The notes below the pieces were generated by a model. The model worked only from the letters and a program-made list of their open reading frames with translations. It was not told the origin of the DNA and ran no database searches. 64,000 nt of DNA, taken from assembly GCA_036346255.1 (NCBI GenBank), contig CM070634.1:66172476-66236475 (forward strand), read 5' to 3'. Below are positions 1 to 7,700 of the stretch, one piece after another. The stretch's first letter is position 1. Every line of letters starts with the position of its first letter. Both the position numbers and the translations under genes were made by a program. The DNA comes from Ampelocalamus luodianensis. Lineage: Eukaryota > Streptophyta > Magnoliopsida > Poales > Poaceae.

Positions 1-330
1 GTTTTAATGGACCATTGGATTTCAATCGTAGGGTCCCTATTGATATAACATTCGGACCACTCCGGTTCTTTTTCAATCTTGACTGTAGAAAACCAATCTG
101 ACGGTACCACGCCATCTCATTTAAAGTGACGTGTATCCTCTTTGATCGACCGTTGGATTCTAATCCAATGCTCCTTTTTGAATAAAACCTCTAGACTTCC
201 GTAGGACTCCTTTAAATCTCAATCGCCCATTTGAGATCGCACGGCCCATATTAAACGATCTCGATTAAATTCTTTTAACCCCTCTATTCATCACAGCCGC
301 CCATTTCTAATCGGACGGTCGATGTTCTTT
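1..330 (+). repeat. U3 array of degenerate inverted repeats
   Basis: Several short dyads lie in this stretch, for example GTTGGATT at 152-159 facing AATCCAAT at 162-169, and an ATCTCAA..TTGAGAT dyad around 215-236. Related units recur in the A 3' LTR remnant and in the B LTRs (10190-10560, 53720-54100). Position upstream of the TATA box suggests enhancer-type sites, but no known factor site is claimed. Confidence 0.55.
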
Positions 331-545
331 CGCGTTTTAGGAGGCGCCCGCGACTGCGGCTGCCAGCGGGCCCCGCATGCCAGGGAGTTGTATTTCTTCC
401 TCCTTGCCTCTGTGCGTCGTCGCCGACTCTGTGACCGAAGTAGTGGCATTATCCAAAGATAATATAACTATTATTTAGATATTTAGCCCTAATTGGACAC
501 CTCATCAGCTCTAGACACTTCCCCTTTGCCCTGTAGCTCAACATC

Positions 546-555
546 TATATATATA
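546..555 (+). promoter_or_regulatory. TATA box of the element A LTR promoter
   Basis: TATATATATA is followed by ACCCTAGC. The same arrangement is conserved in the B LTRs (10925 and 54470). It is the only strong TATA-like site in the LTR and lies upstream of a pyrimidine-rich leader. Confidence 0.75.
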
Positions 556-774
556 CCCTAGCTTTTTGCTGTTGCCATTGTTGACCGAAAGAACTCTTCA
601 TCTTCCATTGCCGTTCCAGTGGAGTTTCTTGCTCCTACCCTTTGCTTATCTATCCTAGATGCTTGTTTCACTTTGTGATATAAGCTTAGCATCTTTTGTA
701 GGTTGAAACCGGAGGTTTTTCTCTCTGTTGATCAGAGCCAGTTTTTAGGAACCTTCGGTGTATCTCATGTCCTG

Positions 775-780
775 GTAAGC
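775..780 (+). promoter_or_regulatory. Candidate 5' splice site at the end of the LTR leader
   Basis: CCTG|GTAAGC is a near-consensus plant donor about 220 nt downstream of the TATA box. The B 3' LTR has CCTG|GTGAGT at the equivalent place (54696), and the B 5' LTR has CATG|GTGAGT (11150). Conservation of GTRAGY between diverged copies supports use, but splicing is inferred. Confidence 0.5.
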
Positions 781-1450
781 TAAGGCATTAATTTATGCCA
801 TCTTGAACAACTTAAGGACCTTAGAAGCTCACATGAATCATTCACTTGTACATCAGTAAATCCAACCTTCTTTAAACTGAAAAGTTGTTTTCATAACTTT
901 TCGGTCTTTCATATCGTTTTCAAGTTCTAGGGTTTCTCCTGTCAACTTATCATCCTATTTAGGTCTCAGTTGAACCCTAGTAGCATAATAAGTTGTTCTT
1001 TTAATTCTTGTTGTCATCTAGTTAACTTTGTAGCAGAGGTTTATCTCTGTCATCTGTTGTCGGCTCAACCGACAACTTCGGTTTTTCATTAATTTCTGTA
1101 ACTTGACCGATTAGGGTTAGGTTAGGGTTAGCCTAGGGTGTTAATTACCCTAAAAAAATCAGACTAAGCTTAAGTTTAGAATCTTTTCTTGGTCTATTTT
1201 CAATTAACCTGAAATCTGCACTCTGCCCTGTTTTCCATTCTTTTCAAAATCTGAAAACTGTAACTTTGACCGAACTCTAGTTTCTGTCATTTGAAAGCAG
1301 TAAGTGATAATATGGTCTATTATCTATATTGGGGTATATGTAACTTAAGCATATTGTTAATTATGCATTACCATCTTGATCATATATTTTCTGTTCATTT
1401 TCATTTGCTACCAGCTTTCATATTCATTGGAGTTTATTGTTTCTTTTTAG

Positions 1451-1525
1451 AATCTGGTTCTTCTGAAGTGTTTGATTCTAATTCTGAGCAACCCGAGCCT
1501 GCACAAGAAGTATATTATTATCAAG
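1451..1525 (+). other. Exon-like block 1 inside the LTR (acidic, Pro/Gln-rich)
   Basis: It is preceded by a pyrimidine-rich TTTCTTTTTAG acceptor and followed by AAG|GCAAGC, a good GC-AG type donor. The open frame reads SGSSEVFDSNSEQPEP and continues to a YYYQ end. The B 3' LTR copy (around 55370-55445) keeps the same frame without indels as SGSSEAFDTISEQPEP, and several of its differences are silent. The block ends in phase 1, which fits the second block at 2878. No in-frame start codon was found upstream, so a protein product is not proven. Confidence 0.45.
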
Positions 1526-2400
1526 GCAAGCATCTTCTTTGCACCATGTTGATCCCAAAGTTTTATACAATAGGTTTTCCAAATACAGTGATAACTGTTG
1601 CATGCTAATTTTCTGAAAATATAATTGTGATCTGTTAGTAGTTAGTTATGATCTAACATTGTGGATTACCTTAATTATAATCATGCACTCAAACCTAGAG
1701 TAGTACTGTATACTACAAGGCTTATATTCAGAGCTTGCTTAGCTATGCAGTCTAGAGAACTTTAAAGTTTGACAAGATTATCTTATCAAACATGGGAACA
1801 ATAAATAAATTTCAGTCACTTTAACTTTCTGTCCAATTTCTTTAGATCAGAAGTGGATTTTAAATTTCAATTGATCTGGACAAGAGGATGCTAGTGGTGG
1901 TGCCTTTGTGCACGAGATTGGGAACGTGGTGGACTTGTCTAGATCAATTAAGGACTGAACTCTGATTATTCGATTCAAGTCCCTACGTACTTCCACACGC
2001 GGTGTATGGGCGTTGTTTGGTTAAGTAAAGAGTTAATACTATTGAGTTGGAGACAGGGGAGTAAGGATATGTGTATTGATCTTGTATGGCATAGATGCTT
2101 AGGTCTTCGAGCTGTGTCTTATGCCATGTAAGTTTTATATCAATATCAGATGTTCTTAGAAGGGTGAGGGCGTATTTGTGTTCCATCGCATGTACGTACC
2201 TTAAAGATGCCGATTGCGATCTAGTATGGGTAGCGAACCCAGATTGTATTTCTTTTGTTTGGGTCGGCATTCTCGACGCAACATGTGTGCCCTGTTAGCG
2301 GATGCTATCAGTCGTTGTTTAAGCGAGATCAGTTCACACATGGGTATCCAACTCGATAGTGTCAACTTGTTGAAAAATGCCAAATCTTAGTTTCCCCGGT

Positions 2401-2532
2401 CGGCATACCAAAGGAAGTATGTCATCATTCGGAGGTATCCGAAGGCAACGGGCTGACTAAGTCGTGTGGGTAAAGATGTACACCCCTGCAGGGTATCAAA
2501 CTATTCGAATAGCCGTGTCCACGGTCATGGAC
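2401..2532 (+). repeat. Conserved stem-loop array in LTR (A copy)
   Basis: Consecutive dyads: CATAC (2404) with GTATG (2417), TTCGGA (2428) with TCCGAA (2438), a CCCTGCAGGG palindrome near 2484-2493, the perfect palindrome CTATTCGAATAG (2501-2512), and GTCCA..TGGAC (2517-2532). The same block is in the B LTRs (12782-12912, 56047-56179) and the F LTR (58018-58150), and in recognisable form in the different family E (20863-20980, 31063-31192). Confidence 0.8.
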
Positions 2533-2834
2533 GATAACTTGAGTTGATGTCACCTGTATAGAGTTTTGATTTAAACTTTTGTTTTGGTTTCTAGTTCAGC
2601 ATGAGGGAATTCATGTAATATCTGTTTACATTTATTTTGATTTACTTACTGTTTTAGTCCAGTTTGTTTCATTAAATTGCTTTATCAAAACTTAGCAATT
2701 GTAGGTTAAGACGTATTGCTTTATGCGAAATTGAACCAATATGCCTTCCTGTTGCAACCTTATGCATGTATAAATTCTACTACTTTTATAGGTTCTAACA
2801 AACACTTTCTTTTATTAGTTTGTGTAAGTCTTGC

Positions 2835-2853
2835 TGAGTACCTTCTGTACTCA
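2835..2853 (+). repeat. Conserved LTR hairpin TGAGTAC..GTACTCA
   Basis: A perfect 7-bp stem with a 5-nt loop, preceded by CTTGC. It is followed at 2862-2877 by a pyrimidine-rich TATTGTTGCAG acceptor. Equivalent hairpins occur at the same relative place in the LTRs of elements B, F, E, C and D, with different stem sequences. Confidence 0.75.
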
Positions 2854-2877
2854 AGGTGCTATAACCTATTGTTGCAG

Positions 2878-2939
2878 GTGAGGACGGTTCTTTATATGAA
2901 GTGCCCGTTAGCGCCGATCAGGGTGACGCTAACGAGTGA
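2878..2939 (+). other. Exon-like block 2 inside the LTR
   Basis: It starts immediately after GTTGCAG. Joined in phase 1 to the block ending at 1525, it reads GEDGSLYEVPVSADQ and ends at TGA 2937-2939. The F copy (TGA) and B 3' copy (TAA) keep length, frame and a stop at the same codon; the B 5' copy gains an internal TAG by a C-to-T change. This pattern suggests past selection on a peptide, but a start codon is not visible. Confidence 0.45.
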
Positions 2940-3335
2940 AGCTATTTCTTTCCTCCACGCAATAGGCTGCGGGTGACGGGGCCATTGGTGGTTTTGTCGT
3001 TTATTTTGCTTCCGCTGTCAGTCTTTTGTAGTGACCAAGTCACTTGATATTGTAGTACTCAACCGAATTGTAAATTTATGTTTAATTATGTAAATGTATG
3101 ACTTGTATGTGTATGATGCAATGTTGTTTAAGGATATATGTGCAAAGGTCACTGATCCTGGGAACCATTGTAAGACATATATCCGGGAAACCTAAATATT
3201 GGATTTGTTATTTATTAAAATTATGCTTCTAGCATGATCTTTAATAAAGTAGTAGCACTGTTCCTTAATTAAGAATTGTGCTATAGTATAATTTGAATTA
3301 AGCACATTTCCAATATTCCGGGGTCTCCACAGCAT

Positions 3336-3347
3336 TGGTATCGGAGC
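3336..3347 (+). other. Primer binding site of element A
   Basis: TGGTATCGGAGC lies 4 nt after the LTR end. It differs by one base from TGGTATCAGAGC, the initiator methionine tRNA complement used by many plant LTR retrotransposons. Confidence 0.88.
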
Positions 3348-3525
3348 ATACGTTGCCTGTAGGTTAGGAATAGCATGGTCGTGGTTATTAGAGAGTCTTC
3401 TGAGAAAATTATTTTCAAGTCAGTAGTATAATTTTGAAAGTTTAGTTATGACATCTTTTATTTCTTATCCTCCCTAGTATCAACTCTTGTCCCAACTTTC
3501 TGTTGGTTTCTTTCAAGAGTGATTT

Positions 3526-3553
3526 TTTTTTTACCTTGTCTTTTTGTCTATAG
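3526..3553 (+). promoter_or_regulatory. Pyrimidine tract and AG acceptor abutting the orf0 start
   Basis: A run of T/C ending in TTTTTGTCTATAG directly touches the orf0 ATG. The same arrangement is kept in B (13915-13938) and F (59115-59143). It looks like a 3' splice site that would join an LTR leader exon straight to the start codon. Confidence 0.5.
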
Positions 3554-4396
3554 ATGAGCGGGTGGTACTTGGTCAAGGAGACCCGAGCTGAGGATGTGGA
3601 TGGATTTCCGGCTTTGCTGCGGGACATGATGTGGCGAGCTAACTTCACTTACCAGCCGGAGTACGCCATCTATCGACGAGATCGAGGACCAGGGATGGAG
3701 GAGTACCGCGCCATCATCAACGTCATTGCTAGGCAGGTGGCGGGCAGTGTCCCGTACTGTGTCCAGTCACTTGCTACTTCTGAGTCTATGGCGGTTCAGG
3801 AAGTTGCTAGTAGGATGATGAGCCTCCTTCGTCATGATTTGACGGAGCTGTCTCAACCACCCTATGATCACTTCCCGAAGCAAGGTCCTAGTGCAGAAGT
3901 GGGCATGTTTGATGAGAAACAGTTTGGGGAAGACCCTCAAGTGCAACAGTTGGCGAGGATGGTCCGCATCATGGACCAGATCCATCGCTGCCTTGTGAGG
4001 GAGTTGTGGGAAACTCGGCATCGTCTTAATGAGGCCCAGGAGTACCTGAGACTTGGGGTCAACATGAATCGCGTTCCGCGCAACGTGCTTTATGGTGACA
4101 ACGAGATCTCTCCTGCTGCTACTGCACCACCAGCTTATCGACTTCCAGATGTAGTCGGGTGTGTTCCTATCTATGGACAAGTGTGTCAAGCCCGGATGAC
4201 TACAGGCTTTCCTCGCACTCTACGGACCGCTCCTCCTGGAGGTCATCAGCCATTACTAGGTTCTCTGAGGCATCTCATTAGTCCTTTGGATCCCATTGAC
4301 ACGGGTTCCCCTGGAGCTCATCTTCTGAATGAGTTTCTGGTGAATTTTAACCGTGATCTTTATGCTAGTACCTCGACGATGAACGCTTGTGGATAG
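3554..4396 (+). CDS. orf0: dsRNA-binding-domain-like protein upstream of gag
   Basis: This is an uninterrupted 280-residue frame between the primer site and gag. Such an orf0 of unknown function is known in RIRE3/RIRE8-type elements. Residues about 20-95 fit the double-stranded-RNA-binding fold in order: a helix (FPALLRDMMWRAN), the strand motif PEYAIYRRDRGPG, the strand EEYRAIINV, a third strand, then the helix AVQEVASRMMSLL. The basic KKxAK motif that contacts RNA in classical domains is missing, so RNA binding is uncertain. Residues about 140-170 form a charged, heptad-like helix. A proline-rich tail follows. Between A and B, differences in the central part are mostly silent, which implies past selection on the protein. 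The start is the first ATG after a splice-acceptor-like tract. It is the best preserved orf0 of the three copies. The dsRBD assignment is my inference from motif order. Confidence 0.75.
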   Translation: MSGWYLVKETRAEDVDGFPALLRDMMWRANFTYQPEYAIYRRDRGPGMEEYRAIINVIARQVAGSVPYCVQSLATSESMAVQEVASRMMSLLRHDLTELSQPPYDHFPKQGPSAEVGMFDEKQFGEDPQVQQLARMVRIMDQIHRCLVRELWETRHRLNEAQEYLRLGVNMNRVPRNVLYGDNEISPAATAPPAYRLPDVVGCVPIYGQVCQARMTTGFPRTLRTAPPGGHQPLLGSLRHLISPLDPIDTGSPGAHLLNEFLVNFNRDLYASTSTMNACG

Positions 4397-4694
4397 GTAT
4401 TATATCGTCAAGTAGTTGCCCTTAAATAAATGTAATAGGGTAGTGGTATTTTGTAAAGTATATGTAAGTCAGACTTTTGGTTTGTATTATAAATGTGATA
4501 GCCGACTATTATATGAGACTGGGACCGAACTTCTTTTGCTGAATGTATAAAGTTTATGGTTTTGATGCTGATTTGAATGCATGACATAACATAATGCATT
4601 ATAAGTGTAGTGTTCGTGCTTTTCTATTTATAACCTTGTTTGTGCTTTCCCGAGTATCTCCTTGTTATGTTGTTAACCATTGTGTGGTAACAGG
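4397..4694 (+). other. Non-coding spacer between orf0 and gag, candidate intron
   Basis: The spacer opens with GATAG|GTATTATATCG at the orf0 stop and closes with GTGTGGTAACAG|GATGACAGG at the gag start. Both edges are conserved in B (14781-15077) and F (59986-60283). Splicing these edges would leave the orf0 TAG one base before the gag ATG. No frame in it is conserved between copies. Confidence 0.4.
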
Positions 4695-5881
4695 ATGACA
4701 GGACCCACTATTCGTGCGCAGACACAACAAGGGAAGGGCATATCAACCCCAATGCCCCACTCTCAGGGGGAGCAGACTGAACCCTCTAGTTCTCATGGTC
4801 CGCAAGGTGGTTCCCAGGAAGAGGAGCTCCCTCCACCACCCACTATGGCTGATGTGCTCATGCAAATTGAGCGCAACAGAATGGACCAAACATGCATTTT
4901 GGAGCAAATTGCGCGCAACACTTCTTCCACTGCCACGCCAGCTGTCAGAGCAGGGGGTCATCATGTGCAGGGAAGTCTTGCTGAATTTCAGCGAACCAAC
5001 CCGCCGGTGTTCTCCAGTTCTCAAGATCCAATGGAAGCTGAAGACTGGCTTCGGACTATTGAGAAGAAGTTATTGATTGACCAATGTTCCGAGAGGGAGA
5101 AAGTTCTTTTTGCCAGTTACCAATTGGATGGGCGGCTAGCATTTGGTGGGATAATTTTCTTGCCATTCAACCTGCTGGACACGTCCCTACTTGGGATGAG
5201 TTCAAGGAGGCATTTCATGAAGCCCATATTCCTGAGGGAGTCATGATGATCAAGCAGCAAGAGTTTCTCGCTCTTAAGCAAGGGCGAAGATCGTGGATCG
5301 AGTACTGCATGAATTCAACTTCCTTGCCGATATGCTCGATGATGTTTCGATCGACTTCGTCGCCAAACCGATTCTTGAATGGGCTGTCTGAAGAATTGCA
5401 GATGGCCGTAGCTTTGCATGACTTCAGAAATTTTTCTCATCTTGTCAACAAAGCCATTGTTGCTGAAAGCAAGAGCAAGGCTTTGGAGGAGTCACGCAAG
5501 TGACAAAGAACTTCTCAATTTGTTCCTAGTGGCAGTTCGCCAAGGCCTCGCATGCGGTTGCCCCGACCTCCGCGAGCACCAGCTCCATTTTCACAGAGGC
5601 CGGCAGTGTTTGCACCTCATCCATCTCCTCCCACTACTCAGCCGAGGCCTACTGGAAATCGGCCACCGGCTGTTGTTACTGTCAGGCCGGGTGTGATATG
5701 CTATCATTGCGGGCGCCCAGGGTATTTCGCCAATCAATGTTATGCCAAGGCACGTGGGATACCACCTATTCAACCTTCTCCAGCTGTTGTGCGTCCTACA
5801 CCATCTTCCCCGACCGTGGTGAAGCCTGACCCCGTTCCAGTCCGAGGCCACGTGAATCGACATCTTCGAGGAAGCAATTGA
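4695..5881 (+). pseudogene. gag: gag (element A), frameshifted
   Basis: Gag makes the virus-like particle that packages element RNA. It starts at ATG 4695 (MTGPTIRAQTQQGKG), just after the TAACAG acceptor-like site. An N-terminal helix (MADVLMQIERNRMDQ) precedes the capsid core (FQRTNPPVFSSSQDPMEAED, then a WWDN-type segment) and a Pro/Arg-rich linker. A CCHC zinc knuckle lies at 5699-5740. The frame shifts near 5130, where the other copies have a CAG, and a TGA at 5501-5503 replaces an Arg codon kept in F. The knuckle histidine is changed to Tyr (codon 5723-5725), which should impair RNA packaging. In F the same frame runs on into protease, so gag-pol was originally one frame. Confidence 0.85.
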
Positions 5882-6318
5882 CACTCTCAAGTCGCCCTGG
5901 TATGCTCCTAGTTCATTTCAAAGATCGCTACCGCTTTATTTGATTACGAGCATCACATTCTTTTGTTAGAAGACAGTTTGCTGCTCAACATCAGTTAGTT
6001 GTGCATCATCTTCGTCCACCCCATATCATCCACTCACTTGGATCAGTCTTTATGACTGATCAAGTCTGCCGTAATGTCAATATAAATATTGAAGGGGTAG
6101 ACTTTTGGGCAGATTTGATTGTGATAGATTCTAAAGGGTTGGATGTTACCCTAGGAATGGATTGGTTATCCAAGAAACTTGGGCAAATTAATTGTGCTCA
6201 AAGATCCATTTCTTTAACTAATGAAAGCGGCATCTCAGTCGTTTTTCAATCTAGGACCGTGGGTTCTCATCTTTGTGCTCACCAAGTTGATGCCACTCCT
6301 TCCTTGGAGTCAGTACCA
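5882..6318 (+). pseudogene. Aspartic protease region (element A), active site destroyed
   Basis: The element protease cuts the Gag-Pol polyprotein. Intact relatives in B (16331) and F (61166) carry DSGASHSFV. Here that segment (about 5930-5975) differs by several small changes and indels and no longer encodes DSGA. The downstream half is readable: ADLIVIDSKGLDVTLGMDWL with the conserved LGMDWL end. The damage sits mainly where the other copies have CTG or CAG, so some of it may be sequencing error. Confidence 0.75.
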
Positions 6319-7200
6319 ATTGTTTGTGAGTATGTTGATGTCTTCCCTGAAGACCTTCCCGGAGTGCCACCAGATCGGGAAGTGGAATTCGTAATTGACT
6401 TAGTTCCTGGAACTGCTCATATATCCAGAAGTCCTTATCGAATGCCTCTTAATGAGCTGGTTGAATTAAAGAAATAGCTCGGAGAATTGCTTGACAAAGG
6501 ATTCATTCGACCGAGTTCCTCACCTTGGGGATGCCCGGCAATATTTGTCAAAAAGAAATACAATACCTTGCGGATGTGTGTGGATTACCGTCCGCTAAAT
6601 GAGGTCACCATCAAAAACAAGTATCCTTTACCTCGGATTGATGATCTTTTTTATCAGTTAGTTGGAGCCCAAGTCTTTTCAAAAATTGATTTACGATCGG
6701 GCTATCATCAAATCAAGGTTCGAGCTGAGGACATCCCAAAAACAGCTTTCTCTACTCGTTACGGGTTGTACGAGTATACTGTCATGTCCTTTGGCCTAAC
6801 CAATGCTCCAGCTTATTTTATGAATCTCATGAATTCGGTGTTCATGGATTTCTTGGATAAGTTTGTTGTCGTTTTCATTGATGACATTCTTATCTATTCT
6901 AAGTCTGATAAGGACCATGAACAGCATTTGAGACTTGTGCTGGAAACACTTCGTAAGCATCGATTATATGCTAAGTTTAGCAAGTGTGCTTTCTGGCTCA
7001 AGCAGGTTGCATTTTTGGGGCATGTGTTATCTGCAGGAGGTATTGCTGTTGATCCAAGCAAGGTACAAGATGTACTGGATTGGAAACAGCCCAAGAATGT
7101 TTCTGATATTCGAAGCTTTCTTGGACTTGCGGGTTATTACCGTAGGTTCATTGAAAATTTCTCCAAAATTGCAAGACCTCTGACTCAGCTTTTGAAGAAG
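6319..7200 (+). pseudogene. Reverse transcriptase domain (element A)
   Basis: The RT copies element RNA into DNA. The lead-in EYVDVFPEDLPGVPPDRE is followed by KGFIRPSSSPWG, VDYRPLNEVTIKNKYPL, then FSKIDLRSGYHQI with the first catalytic Asp at 6688-6690, FGLTNAPAYF, and the active-site box FIDD at 6874-6885 with both Asp present. A TAG at 6475-6477 replaces a CAG kept in F. This is the only A/B/F copy with the normal FIDD box. Past the box, the fold ends at RSFLGLAGYYRRF. Confidence 0.9.
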
Positions 7201-7700
7201 GAAAAGAAATTCGAATGGTCGGCTAAGTGTGAGGAGAGTTTTTAACTTTTGAGAACTCTCTTGCCTAGAGCTCCAGTTCTCACTCTTCCGGATATTCATA
7301 AGAGCTTTGATATTTATTGCGATGCATCCCGCCATGGACTTGGTTGTGTGCTTATGCAAGAAGGCCGAGTTGTGGCATATGCATCCCGGCAGTTGCGACC
7401 TCATGAAGTCAATTATCCTACTCATGATTTGGAATTGGCTGCTGTGGTTCATTCATTGAAGATTTGGCGACATTATCTTCTCGTAATCGTTATAGATCTT
7501 TACCGATCATAAAGTTCAAGTACATATTCACTCAAGTGATTTGAATATGAGGCAGAGAAGATGGCTTGAATTGATCAAGGACTATGATATGGGTATTCAT
7601 TATCATCCTGGCAAAGCCAATGTTGTGGCGGACGCTTTAAGCAGAAAGTCACAGTGCAACTGCATGTCCTCTCTACCTGCGGCCAAGAACTTGTGTGCTG
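7201..7700 (+). pseudogene. RNase H domain (element A)
   Basis: RNase H degrades the RNA strand during reverse transcription. Visible motifs: FDIYCDASRHGLGCVL with the first catalytic Asp, YASRQLRPHEVNYPTHDLEL with the catalytic Glu, and after a frameshift near 7490-7540 the tail KANVVADALSRKS with the last Asp. TAA at 7243-7245 stands where F has CAG. The frameshift region (around 7500) lies where B still reads a YTDHKSLKYIF motif. Confidence 0.85.

Larger units (their letters stand above)
1..3331 (+). repeat. 5' LTR of element A (left part outside window)
   Basis: This region ends in CCGGGGTCTCCACA directly before a primer binding site, the canonical LTR end. It matches the element F LTR (56989-58922) closely from base 1374 on, and the element B LTRs (9755-13719, 53044-56983) at lower identity. 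Inside, in order: U3 with GTTGGATT..AATCCAA-type palindromes, a TATA box at 546, a leader with a strong donor (CCTG|GTAAGC) at 775, a short exon-like block at 1451, a stem-loop array at 2401, a hairpin at 2835 and a second exon-like block at 2878. The start of the LTR lies outside the window. Confidence 0.9.

Noticed and set aside
1107..1135. Telomere-like GGGTTAGGTTAGGGTTAG in the LTR
   Set aside because: Only two to three imperfect units, and they recur at the same LTR position in B (11490, 55035). It is part of the LTR leader, not an interstitial telomere.
7027..7452. Long minus-strand frame opposite RT/RNase H (also 62105-62530)
   Set aside because: It is a shadow of the conserved sense frame; it carries no known domain and the sense strand explains the conservation.
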